Below, piece by piece: positions 1-8,022 of a stretch of DNA of 64,000 nucleotides; position 1 is the first letter of the stretch; the number at the start of each line of letters is the position of its first letter. The DNA comes from CAZPHU01 sp964586285 (GTDB lineage: Bacteria; Fibrobacterota; Chitinivibrionia; Chitinivibrionales; CAYFVL01). The DNA lies in NCBI GenBank assembly GCA_964586285.1, contig CAZPHU010000007.1, forward strand, positions 1 to 64,000. The letters run 5' to 3'. Both the position numbers and the translations under genes were made by a program. The notes beneath the pieces were generated by a model. It saw nothing but the letters and a program-made list of their open reading frames with translations, did no database searches and was not told where the DNA came from.

Positions 1-254
1 CAATGAACGCTCTGTACAGCAACGGTAAAGTTCAGGTGAAGCTGAACAATGCAGCTACTATTAAAAATGGTACAGTCAGTCTGGTTAACCTCAAGGGTGC
101 GGTTATACGTGAAGCTTCGATTTCAAACAAAGCTTCTGCTGCAAGCATATCCGCTGAAAACCTTTCGGCCGGAATGTACTTCCTGAAACTGAATGCTGTT
201 GATGCAAACGGCAGGAAGATCCAGCAGCAATCAGCTGTAAACATTCTTAAGTAA
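1..254 (+). CDS. C-terminal end of a secreted protein with a type IX-like sorting domain (5' partial)
   Basis: The reading frame is open at the left edge, so only the last ~84 residues are visible and the catalytic or binding part lies outside. The fragment has the pattern of a Por-type C-terminal sorting domain: alternating short beta strands, a G-x-Y-F-L-K-L strand near residue 60 (GMYFLKL), and a short basic end (VNILK). In Bacteroidota and Fibrobacterota such domains direct cargo through the outer membrane by type IX secretion. The PorV-like gene at 23315 fits this. A strong terminator follows about 30 nt after the stop, so this is the last gene of its transcript. The parent protein cannot be named. 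Confidence 0.7.
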   Translation, partial: MNALYSNGKVQVKLNNAATIKNGTVSLVNLKGAVIREASISNKASAASISAENLSAGMYFLKLNAVDANGRKIQQQSAVNILK

Positions 255-283
255 AACTGTTTCCTTTGGGAAAACATTTTGCA

Positions 284-313
284 GCCGGGTACTTTCGAGT
301 ATCCGGCTTTTCT
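284..313 (+). terminator. Rho-independent terminator with UUCG tetraloop
   Basis: A 10-bp stem (284-293 pairs with 298-307, one G-U pair) closes on a TTCG loop and is followed by TTTTCT. It lies 30 nt after the stop of the sorting-domain gene and should end that transcript. Confidence 0.8.
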
Positions 314-534
314 ATTGGGCCTTATGTTTTCCGGCATATATGAAAAAACAACTGCTTCTAGAAGGTTACACACGCTCCAGCCTAAACGTGTTTTACATAG
401 CATTTTTTTTCCGGTAAAGACACTTGTTTAATCTGTTTACGAAAAAAACAAGTGCAATCCTCTTACACCATATATTTTACTCCTCTTCGGATAAAAAAAA
501 AATTGTAACTACCACACCTGGGAGGAGATTCGCT

Positions 535-1512
535 ATGAATTACAGGGAATTCGGTTCTACCGGTTACGAAGTCTCGGAAGTCGGTTTGGGTACATGGCAA
601 TTTGGTGGTGACTGGGGGGAAATGGCGCCTGAGACCGCCAATAAGATCCTTCATACTGCTCTCGATAAAGGGATAAATTTTTTCGATACCGCCGATGTAT
701 ACGGTGGAGGTAAAAGCGAATCACTTGTTGGAGATTTTCTAAGCTCTAAAGACAATCAGGTTTATGTCGCGACAAAACTTGGTCGTCTGGAAGGCTATCC
801 GGACGATTATTCCCTCGAGCTTTTGCGAAGATGTACCGAGAATTCGCTAAAAAGGCTTAAACGAGACGCAATAGATCTGACACAGCTTCATTGTATCCCG
901 CGTAAACACCTGGAAACCGGCGAAGTTTTTGACTGGCTGCGGGAACTGAAAAAAGAAGGGAAAATACGTCAATTCGGCGCGAGTGTCGAAACCATAGAGG
1001 AAGCGCTTATCTGTCTTAAACAGGATGATTTAGCTTCACTACAGATAATATTCAACATCTTTCGCCAAAAGCCCGCGGAGGAATTAATGCAAAAAGCAGC
1101 TGAAAAAGGAGTCGCTCTTATCATCCGACTTCCTTTGGCAAGCGGGCTTCTGGCCGGGAAATACAAAAAGGACACTACTTTTGCTCCTTCCGACCATCGT
1201 ACTTACAATAAAAACGGCGAAGCGTTTAGCGTAGGAGAAACTTTCTCCGGTTTGCCTTTTGAATACGGAGTGGAGATGGCGGACTCGCTAAAGGCGATGG
1301 TTCCGTCTCAGATGAGTATGGCTCAATGGGCGCTGCGCTGGATTCTGGATCACCCTCAGGTGAGCACAATCATTCCAGGAGCATCAAAACCTGAGCAGGT
1401 CGAATCAAATGCCGCCGTTAGCGACTTACCGGCACTTGGTGAGGATGCGCATGAGAAACTTAAAAGTTTTTACAGGAAATCTATAGAACAACATATAAGA
1501 GGCAATGTATAA
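535..1512 (+). CDS. Aldo/keto reductase
   Basis: 325-residue NADPH-dependent oxidoreductase of the AKR superfamily with a (beta/alpha)8 barrel. The catalytic region is visible: D-x-A-x-x-Y in FFDTADVYGGG (Asp and Tyr of the tetrad), a Lys in ATKLGR, and a His in LTQLHC. The C-terminal IIPGASKPEQVESN segment is the usual cofactor-binding end. I chose the ATG at 535 because GGAGGAG lies 7 nt upstream; an in-frame start further upstream would add 37 residues unlike the family. The physiological substrate cannot be deduced. The gene stands alone between two terminators. Confidence 0.9.
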   Translation: MNYREFGSTGYEVSEVGLGTWQFGGDWGEMAPETANKILHTALDKGINFFDTADVYGGGKSESLVGDFLSSKDNQVYVATKLGRLEGYPDDYSLELLRRCTENSLKRLKRDAIDLTQLHCIPRKHLETGEVFDWLRELKKEGKIRQFGASVETIEEALICLKQDDLASLQIIFNIFRQKPAEELMQKAAEKGVALIIRLPLASGLLAGKYKKDTTFAPSDHRTYNKNGEAFSVGETFSGLPFEYGVEMADSLKAMVPSQMSMAQWALRWILDHPQVSTIIPGASKPEQVESNAAVSDLPALGEDAHEKLKSFYRKSIEQHIRGNV

Positions 1513-1596
1513 TCATTCTTTTGAATATTACATGAAAGAGGATTATTTGTCGAAATAAAATTAAACCTTTGGGTTGATAAGAACGTCTATAAATTT

Positions 1597-1712
1597 GGAT
1601 GGGCAACCGTTACTCCCATCCTGAGATTATTCCGTCGCGAGAGACTGTTCCATGAACAGTTGAGTACTGCGAGGCGCACGGTTTTTCCCTTTCCCGTGCG
1701 CTTCTTTTTTTT
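1597..1712 (+). ncRNA. Candidate structured small RNA or structured 3' UTR
   Basis: Three stem-loops occur in a row. The first pairs GGATGGG (1597-1603) with CCCATCC (1615-1621), perfect over 7 bp. The second pairs ACTGTTC (1644-1650) with GAACAGT (1654-1660). The third is the terminator stem at 1674-1701. A TATAAA box at 1588-1593 sits about 7 nt before the first stem, but no good -35 box is seen. No match to 6S, SRP, RNase P or tmRNA consensus could be recognised. It may instead be the 3' UTR of the aldo/keto reductase. Confidence 0.35.
1674..1712 (+). terminator. Rho-independent terminator
   Basis: GCGCACGG (1674-1681) pairs perfectly with CCGTGCGC (1694-1701) and is followed by a long T-rich run. 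It ends either the candidate small RNA or the aldo/keto reductase message. Confidence 0.85.
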
Positions 1713-1863
1713 TGTACTCCTATATGACTAAAAAAGATCCGATCCAGCGCATGAAGGCGCAAAAATTCAGTTCTTCAAATAATGCTTGTGAGTTATCATC
1801 CGATTTCAGATGATGGAATATAATAATCGGAATCTGATAAAAAGAATACAACAGGTCAGGGAA

Positions 1864-3105
1864 TTAGTCTTCAGCCGCACTCAACCCTGCCAGTCTGCCG
1901 CTTGAAAATGCCCATTGCAGATTATAACCTCCACACGGGCCGTCTATATCGATTATTTCTCCGGCAAAATACAGATTAGAGACATATCTACTTCGCAAAC
2001 TTCGAGGATCTATCTCTGTTCTACTGATTCCGCCATTGGTAACCATCGCCTTTTCAAACCCTTCCGTAGATTCTACTGTAACGGGGAGATCGGTCAAAGC
2101 GGATATAAGGGCGCTGCGAGTTTCTTTCTTTAAATCGCCCGCTTTTATATGCGGGGGAATATTCATTAAATCAAGCACTGCAGTCACAAAGGAGCGGGGC
2201 AGGAACCGCGAAAGAAGCGATGTAACTGTTTTGGCTCCTTCTTTTTGCTGCCAGAAAATGAACCGTTCCCGCCAGACAGCTGCGTCCGAAGAGTTATCGA
2301 GACAAATTTTTAAGCCAATAGGTTTGCCTGTTTGCTGAAGAAGACGGCTGACAATAGCCGAGCTGTTAAGCACCGATGGGCCGCTTATACCTTTATGAGT
2401 GATCAGCAGGGGGCCGCTGTATGAATGTTTAGTATTCAAGCCATTAATCTTTATTAGAACATCATCTATACTTACACCCGAAAGGCGGCACAACCATTTC
2501 TCTCTGATTTTTAAAGGGACCAGTGCCGGTAATGGTTTGACTACTCGATGACCGCAAATTCGTGCCAACCGATATCCATCACTGCCGCCGCCAAGAGAGG
2601 AGTATCCCAGACCACCTGAGGCGATTACTATTGCCTCGCAAGGTACAGTTCCAGCAGATGTTTCCACACCGATTATTCGCTCCTGGTTGAGATGAATCGA
2701 GATTGCCTCACAAGTGGTTTTGATAGTGATTTCTCTTTGTTCACACTCTCGAATCAAGGCGTGAAGAACCTCCGCCGATCTTTGGGAACGTGGATAAACA
2801 AAAGTGCCATTTTCGACAATTGTTTCTACACCCAAGGTATGGAAAAAGGCTCTCAGAGCATTCTGGTCGAATGATTTTAAAGCGGGTGACAAAAACTGAT
2901 TGGATCCCGATGGGTTATACCGCCTGAGGAATTTATCCATCGGGATTAGATTCGTCAAATTGCACCTACCCCCACCGGAGGCGAGCAGTTTTTTTCCAGG
3001 GGAAGAGTTCTTTTCAAGAAGGATAGTTTCTGCCCCGGCCGTTTTGGCTGCAATAGCGGCGAGAATTCCCGCTGGACCGGCGCCTATAACAACAACAGTC
3101 TTCAT
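1864..3105 (-). CDS. HI0933/YhiN-family FAD-dependent oxidoreductase
   Basis: 413-residue flavoprotein of the HI0933-like family (PF03486). The N-terminus has the FAD dinucleotide fold VIGAGPAGILAA, then an acidic end of strand 2 (LLEKN), and the family signature SGGGRCNLTN near residue 45. A second flavin motif, SGGLGYSSLGGGSDG, lies mid-protein. The C-terminus has GGISRTEIDPRSLRS and the FAD-closing YFAGEIIDIDGPCGGYNLQWA. Biochemical function in this family is poorly defined, so I name only the family. It is the last gene of the long minus-strand run, separated from queH by ~370 bp. Confidence 0.9.
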   Translation of the reverse strand: MKTVVVIGAGPAGILAAIAAKTAGAETILLEKNSSPGKKLLASGGGRCNLTNLIPMDKFLRRYNPSGSNQFLSPALKSFDQNALRAFFHTLGVETIVENGTFVYPRSQRSAEVLHALIRECEQREITIKTTCEAISIHLNQERIIGVETSAGTVPCEAIVIASGGLGYSSLGGGSDGYRLARICGHRVVKPLPALVPLKIREKWLCRLSGVSIDDVLIKINGLNTKHSYSGPLLITHKGISGPSVLNSSAIVSRLLQQTGKPIGLKICLDNSSDAAVWRERFIFWQQKEGAKTVTSLLSRFLPRSFVTAVLDLMNIPPHIKAGDLKKETRSALISALTDLPVTVESTEGFEKAMVTNGGISRTEIDPRSLRSRYVSNLYFAGEIIDIDGPCGGYNLQWAFSSGRLAGLSAAED

Positions 3106-3474
3106 TTTGGCTCTATGTTATGGATGTTGGAAAAAAAAGATTTTAGGCCGTATCAGATAGATTCAAAATCTTATCTATAATACATCAGACAATATGAAAA
3201 GTGAGTATGCCCGCAAAATTACAAAGTACGAGAATATTTGAAGCGCCTAGGAGAGTCATCTTTTTTTCGCGTTTGAGGACCGAATAAAAATCCCGGACAT
3301 ATTCGGCAGGTAATAAGTTTATAAAAATCTTGATAATCAATTGCTTCTTCACCATCGTCTATATCGCTCATGGATAAACTTGCGAACTTCTGTTCATTTT
3401 CCATTCTAACCATAGAATATGCAACTCTTCTGAAATACTACAGCTTAAAAATGGTAACAGGCGGATAAATATAA
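3106..3474. other. Gap between the flavoprotein gene and queH
   Basis: 369 bp. The only candidate gene is the doubtful small minus-strand ORF listed separately. The 100 bp nearest the flavoprotein start are A/T rich and probably carry its promoter, but no convincing -35/-10 pair can be assigned. Confidence 0.4.
3219..3413 (-). CDS. Possible small protein, unknown
   Basis: Up to 64 residues, or 61 from the second Met at 3404. The first half is acidic (DIDDGEEAIDYQDF) and the end is basic. A TCRIC pair of cysteines is the only motif. No convincing Shine-Dalgarno sequence precedes either start and no family is recognised. It lies on the same strand as its neighbours in a gap that is otherwise empty. 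It could be chance. Confidence 0.25.
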   Translation of the reverse strand: MVRMENEQKFASLSMSDIDDGEEAIDYQDFYKLITCRICPGFLFGPQTRKKDDSPRRFKYSRTL

Positions 3475-4038
3475 TCAAAGCCTGTTTTTTTCGCGTATGT
3501 CCCGTTCCCTTTTACTTAAGCGGCAGCCGCAATAGTCCTGTCTATAGAGTCCCAAATCTTTGCTTAATTGAAGACTTTGCAAAAAACCATTCTTTTTTTT
3601 AAAATCGTACGGTTCGTATTTGACCCCATACTCATCGGCCGCATTCTTGCCGGCCTCGTTTAGCATAGCGATTTTTTTATGTGGACTGATACTCATAACC
3701 GTTGTAAAAGTGGGCCATGCGATGGAAGCGCAGTATTTTGCTGTCATACGAAGGCGTAAAAGAAAGCACTCCATACACCGCAGGCCTCTTTCGGGGGTAT
3801 GCTCAAACCCCTTAATCGCGCTTGCCCAGGACTGAGGATCATATTCGGCGGAATAAAAACTTACCTCATAATATCCAGCGACTTTTTCGGCTTCCTCGAG
3901 TCGCTTTTTGTATTCTTCAAGAGGTTGGATATTGGGATTACAAAAAAAGCAGTGCAGCTCGAAATCTTTTTTCAGAGAATGCACTACCCAGGCTTCATCG
4001 GGAGCACAACAGATATGTAAAAGTAGTTTTGGTTTCAT
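3475..4038 (-). CDS. queH: Epoxyqueuosine reductase QueH
   Basis: 187-residue QueH-type (former DUF208) enzyme, the alternative to QueG, reducing epoxyqueuosine to queuosine in the tRNA anticodon. Diagnostic cysteines are present: the adjacent pair in LHICCAPDE (residues 10-11), Cys30 and Cys33 in HCFFCNP, the CMEC pair in ERGLRCMECFLLR, and CGC in YRQDYCGCRLSKRERD. These bind the iron-sulfur and metal centres in the family. Length is typical. It starts 23 nt after the TPR gene, so the two are probably co-transcribed. No other queuosine genes are in the window. Confidence 0.92.
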   Translation of the reverse strand: MKPKLLLHICCAPDEAWVVHSLKKDFELHCFFCNPNIQPLEEYKKRLEEAEKVAGYYEVSFYSAEYDPQSWASAIKGFEHTPERGLRCMECFLLRLRMTAKYCASIAWPTFTTVMSISPHKKIAMLNEAGKNAADEYGVKYEPYDFKKKNGFLQSLQLSKDLGLYRQDYCGCRLSKRERDIREKNRL

Positions 4039-4061
4039 GACGTGTAATTATCCTGTGATTT

Positions 4062-5624
4062 TCAGTAAGCGTGTTGCTGTTGATCTGTATGTGCTCTTCG
4101 GCGCAGAAACCGGATGGTTATTCTCCCTATGATCAGTGCTGTAACCAATGCCGCTGATAAAGCCCCCGCAATTCGTATATCGAAAACAAAAAGAATCATC
4201 GCCAGTAAGAGCACCGTAACGGCAATCGCGGCTAAGGTGAGAAATTTGCGCAAGTAAAGGGAAAACAAGAAGTTTCGGAATTCAGTAGGCTTCTGTCCAT
4301 AAAATCTCAGAAAACGTAGACTCTCCTGGTTCCATTTGCCTCTAAGACCTTTATGATGGCAAAATGACAGCATCACGTCATTCCATCCTTTTCGTTCCAC
4401 ATAGTGTCTCAAGAACGGTAAAGTATATGAAATATGTCCTCTGTTAAGCATTATGTCTACCATGGGTGGTATAAGTTCATTTTCTCCGGGCATGCTTTTG
4501 TATGCAAGATGAAGATAGCCGAAGGCTTTGAGAGATTGATTGTTTTCCTGATAATAATCTGCAAGAAACCAGTAATCCTCCATGCAGTATGGCTGTTCCT
4601 GCTTTATGACCTTTTGAACCATTGAGAGCATTTTATCATATTCTTGGGCTTGACGAAGGTGGTGGTAAAAATCACGCATAATCTCGGGATTTTCAGGCTC
4701 AAGCGATAGTGCTGATTCGAAGCATTCACCTGCCTGAAAATTATCATTCAATTCGGAATACGAGATAGCCTTTACCCTGTGAGCCTCTGCGTCTACAGGA
4801 GAAATGTCTAAAGCTTTATCCGCTGCTTCCAGAGCCAGTTCGGGACGACTGCTGTTAAGATAGACATATGATAGGTCAACGTATCCTACCGGAGAATTGG
4901 GAAACAGACGGATCGTTTTACGAGCAATGTCCTCGGCTTCCTCTACCTGGTTGTCCTGTGAGAGGCAAAACACCAGCCTCGATAATGATTTGATATTATT
5001 GGGTGAAAGTTTCAGATGCTTTTGGTACAATTCGATACTTTTTTTTGTTTCTCCGCGAATGATATAATGGTCAGCCAAAAGATCCCGTACTTCATCAAAA
5101 GTGGGCTGGATATGAAGTGCCTGTGCGAAACACTCCCGTGCACGGTCCTGATTGCCGTAACGTTCATATGCTATACCCGCATTGCGAAGCGCTTCAGGAT
5201 TGTCCTCCAGCTTATCGTTGTTCTCCTCAAAACAGGCGATTGCTTTTTCAAATTCGCTCAGTTCTGTGTAGTACCATATGAGTGCATTTAAAACCAATTC
5301 GTTACGTGGGTATATCCGCTGAGCCTTGTTGAGAAATCTTCCTGCTTTCCGGATTTGATTTGTTTGAATATACGCATAAAACAATCCCAAGAGGCAGTCC
5401 AAATTGTTTTTGTCTAATCTAAGTGCCTTATATAGATAATCGACGGCTCTTTCAGGATCATTATCTTCGGAGTATACACGGGAATACAGAAAGAAGATTT
5501 CCCATTCTCCTCCGTAGACATCGACGTACTTATCCAATAACTCCTTGGCATCCTCATAGAGGCCAATTTCCAGGCATTCCTGAACACGTTCAATGAGGTC
5601 AGTCAAATCGAGCCAATTTTCCAT
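4062..5624 (-). CDS. TPR-repeat membrane protein
   Basis: 520 residues. Residues ~10-430 are a run of tetratricopeptide repeats (e.g. AVDYLYKALRLDKNN, YRYGNQ-type and CFAQALHIQPTFDE helices), giving a superhelical protein-interaction surface. Two closely spaced hydrophobic helices at ~465-503 anchor the C-terminus, ending in a short basic His/Gln-rich tail. No signal peptide is seen, so the TPR domain should face the cytoplasm with a C-terminal anchor. No enzymatic domain is visible. It precedes queH by 23 nt, probably for shared transcription rather than shared function. Confidence 0.8.
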   Translation of the reverse strand: MENWLDLTDLIERVQECLEIGLYEDAKELLDKYVDVYGGEWEIFFLYSRVYSEDNDPERAVDYLYKALRLDKNNLDCLLGLFYAYIQTNQIRKAGRFLNKAQRIYPRNELVLNALIWYYTELSEFEKAIACFEENNDKLEDNPEALRNAGIAYERYGNQDRARECFAQALHIQPTFDEVRDLLADHYIIRGETKKSIELYQKHLKLSPNNIKSLSRLVFCLSQDNQVEEAEDIARKTIRLFPNSPVGYVDLSYVYLNSSRPELALEAADKALDISPVDAEAHRVKAISYSELNDNFQAGECFESALSLEPENPEIMRDFYHHLRQAQEYDKMLSMVQKVIKQEQPYCMEDYWFLADYYQENNQSLKAFGYLHLAYKSMPGENELIPPMVDIMLNRGHISYTLPFLRHYVERKGWNDVMLSFCHHKGLRGKWNQESLRFLRFYGQKPTEFRNFLFSLYLRKFLTLAAIAVTVLLLAMILFVFDIRIAGALSAALVTALIIGRITIRFLRRRAHTDQQQHAY

Positions 5625-5766
5625 TGCAAAATATTCCGTTCAGAAAATGTTCCATCGATCAGTGGGGATACCGATTGTTATCGATACTTCCCGGACAAGC
5701 TGTCAATATAATCGAAACCGCTCTTATATTACTTGTGTTGATGTAATAAATATGCTAAACAGACTC

Positions 5767-6237
5767 TCAAAGTTCAAATGTTGGTTGTCTTTTTTTCGAT
5801 TCATCTGCTGAGTAGATTATTCGCGGCGGGAAAAGCCGGTTTATAATTTGATCCAAAAAAGCGACACACGTTAAACCCCAAATAAGTGCTCCCACCCCGC
5901 TGAGAACGGCAAGAGAAGAATTTGATTGTTGGGGTGACAGAAATTGCCAGGCGAGCATAACACATAATGCATTTAGTAGAGGAAAACCGAACAGAACTAT
6001 TGCCGAAAAAACTTCATTTATTCTAAGCCGTCTAACTATAATTTTTCGACCGGTTTCATAATGCTCGGTGCGCGGAATTTTTATAGTGATTTTCGGGACG
6101 GTTCTTTCGGCGCCGCATCCAGAACAGTTTTTACAACCACCACTGGATGTGCAGCTCTCCGGAAAAACAACTTGTATACCCCGGGAATCTTTTCCAACAA
6201 CTATACCGTTACTGTTTTCAAAAGCGATCAGTGCCAT
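5767..6237 (-). CDS. rseC: SoxR-reducing system / RseC-family membrane protein
   Basis: 156 residues of the RseC/MucC family (PF04246). The N-terminal ~45 residues carry the family cysteine cluster CTSSGGCKNCSGCG. Two transmembrane helices follow (about 80-103 and 108-131), and the end is basic. In other bacteria RseC is linked to SoxR reduction and to Rnf electron transport, or to sigma-E control. No rnf or sigma-E gene is adjacent, so the role here is open. It has a 142-nt gap to the TPR gene downstream and a 224-nt gap from alr upstream. Confidence 0.82.
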   Translation of the reverse strand: MALIAFENSNGIVVGKDSRGIQVVFPESCTSSGGCKNCSGCGAERTVPKITIKIPRTEHYETGRKIIVRRLRINEVFSAIVLFGFPLLNALCVMLAWQFLSPQQSNSSLAVLSGVGALIWGLTCVAFLDQIINRLFPPRIIYSADESKKRQPTFEL

Positions 6238-6461
6238 TCTACTTTACCTCTTAATTAACCCAAAAAATAGGCGATTCTCTCTGGGGACTCTTGGATTAAT
6301 CAATCTTGGAATTGCTTCCGAGGGTGTTATACGCGATTGCTTAAATCCTTACGGTCTCAGGATATGGCGCATCCTCCGTTCAGAATCGCTCACTTCAGGT
6401 GAAAGTACCGAATCAAACCGAGCGGTTTTCAGAAGTATGGTGATTGAAGCATCAATGCTAT

Positions 6462-7616
6462 TTAATACAAGTGCCCCTTCGTTGTTTCTATAATCTGCTG
6501 ATCAAGCCAATAGTGTCGATCGATACAGCTACTCATGCCGCATAAAATTTCATATCCTATTGTAGAGCATATACGGGCAACCTCATCCGGTGAAATTTCG
6601 GCCCCCTGCTGCCTTCCCCAGGCAACTACTTCGTCGCCCACAGAAACTGGGGAGTCTCCAACATCAACCATGATATAATCCATGGTCACGCTGCCGGCAA
6701 TCGGATAGCGTTTGCCGTTGATAAGTACTTCTCCTTTGTTACTCAGAAGTCGAGGTAGTCCGTGGGCATAACCCAATGCAACCGTGGCAATGGAAGTCTC
6801 ACCAGGTGCTCGATAGTGTGCTCCATAGCTTATTGGGGTTCCTCGGGAAACTCGCTTTATTTTTACCACCTCGCTTTTTAATGAAGCAATCGGGCGTAGA
6901 TATATTCCGAATTTTTGCTCGGGATCGGGCTTGCAGCCATAAAGAGCAATTCCAGGCCTGATCATTTGGGCTGAGGGTATATCAAAACGAAGCGTCGCGG
7001 CGCTGTTTGGGGAATGAATATAGCGAGGAGTTAAACCCGATTCAGTTAGCTTATCAAGTGCGGTTTGGAACAAATCGGACTGTTTTTTAACCGTTTCGGT
7101 CCGAGGCTCATCAGCGCAGGCAAAATGGGTGAATACGCCCTCAAGCACGACTGAAGAGGCGTTCCTTTTTAGTAGAGAAATTGTCTCATCGAGCTGATTT
7201 ATACTTATTCCCAAGCGCCCCATTCCGGTATCTACATTCATATGTAGTAATAAGGTATTTACACGTGATGAATCCAAGAGCTTACTCTTCAATTCAGACC
7301 AATCATTTATCGCAAGGTGTACGCTGTTTAGAGCCGCCCAGGAAATTTCTTCTTCGGTGGCATTTCCAAGGCAGAGGATGGGGGAGTGGATGTTTGCCTT
7401 GCGCAAATCTAATGCTTCATTCATGCGCGCTACCGCGAAAAAGCTTACACCTGCATTTTCAAGGACACGTGCTATGGGGCGTGCCCCGCAACCGTATGCA
7501 CAATCCTTCACTACAGCCATTATTTGGGTATCGTTTGGAATACGAGCGCGGATTTGACCCAAATTATACAACAGGTCATCCAGATTTATATCTATACGGG
7601 GCCGTGCGGTAAACAT
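6462..7616 (-). CDS. alr: Alanine racemase with unusual PLP-lysine motif
   Basis: 384 residues, standard length. It interconverts L- and D-alanine for peptidoglycan, and ddl at 62503 uses the product. The N-terminal PLP barrel begins at ~5 and the Schiff-base lysine is Lys37 in VVKDCAYGCGA. The catalytic Tyr of the C-terminal domain is in ISYGAHY, and SVTMDYIMVDVG is the conserved MDxxxxD element. The lysine motif departs from the usual K-A-[DN]-A-Y-G-H-G: Asp and Cys replace Ala-Asp, and Cys replaces His. The fold is otherwise complete, so it is probably active. It starts 10 nt after hisI. Confidence 0.93.
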   Translation of the reverse strand: MFTARPRIDINLDDLLYNLGQIRARIPNDTQIMAVVKDCAYGCGARPIARVLENAGVSFFAVARMNEALDLRKANIHSPILCLGNATEEEISWAALNSVHLAINDWSELKSKLLDSSRVNTLLLHMNVDTGMGRLGISINQLDETISLLKRNASSVVLEGVFTHFACADEPRTETVKKQSDLFQTALDKLTESGLTPRYIHSPNSAATLRFDIPSAQMIRPGIALYGCKPDPEQKFGIYLRPIASLKSEVVKIKRVSRGTPISYGAHYRAPGETSIATVALGYAHGLPRLLSNKGEVLINGKRYPIAGSVTMDYIMVDVGDSPVSVGDEVVAWGRQQGAEISPDEVARICSTIGYEILCGMSSCIDRHYWLDQQIIETTKGHLY

Positions 7617-7626
7617 CTCTAATCTT

Positions 7627-7986
7627 CTACTCTTCTATGTTTTTTCCTACAACTTCCCACTCATCTCCGTTGTCTCGCCGGAAGAAACATGATATATAAC
7701 CTTTATGACATGCTCCGCCGGTTTGGTTTATCTTAAATAAAAGTGCGTCACCGTCACAATCTATATAGGCTTCCTTCACTTTTTGAATGTGTCCGGAAGT
7801 TTCTCCTTTAAGCCATCTCTTTTGCCTGCTTCGGCTCCAATAAACCATGGTTCCGGTTTCTAAAGTTTCAGCCAGAGTATCTTTGTTCATGTAAGCCAAC
7901 ATCAAAACTTCGCCGGTATTCGCATCTTGCGCTACAGCAGTAACCAAACCTTTGTCGTCAAACTTAACCGAATCAATCAAACTCAT
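7627..7986 (-). CDS. hisI: Phosphoribosyl-AMP cyclohydrolase HisI
   Basis: 119 residues, a stand-alone HisI without the HisE domain. It opens the purine ring of phosphoribosyl-AMP in histidine synthesis. Family motifs are clear: MLAYMNKDTL, YWSRSRQKRWLKGETSG, the metal-binding IDCDGDALL, and the cysteines in GGACHKGYISCF. It lies between proA (36 nt) and alr (10 nt), away from other his genes. That is a housekeeping operon arrangement, not a his cluster. Confidence 0.97.
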   Translation of the reverse strand: MSLIDSVKFDDKGLVTAVAQDANTGEVLMLAYMNKDTLAETLETGTMVYWSRSRQKRWLKGETSGHIQKVKEAYIDCDGDALLFKINQTGGACHKGYISCFFRRDNGDEWEVVGKNIEE

Positions 7987-8022
7987 GATATCGTATTCTC
8001 CTTATGTTTTTAACTGATTGAT

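Larger units (their letters stand above)
1513..1863. other. Intergenic region with candidate small RNA
   Basis: 351 bp without a protein gene. It holds three successive hairpins (see the ncRNA at 1597-1712) and a terminator. The remaining 150 bp before the end of the minus-strand flavoprotein gene show no clear feature. Confidence 0.6.

Noticed and set aside
6068..6493. 141-codon plus-strand frame across rseC and alr
   Set aside because: Opposite-strand shadow of two well supported genes; composition is not protein-like.
7181..7612. 143-codon plus-strand frame inside alr
   Set aside because: Complete antisense overlap with a conserved gene and no recognisable domain.
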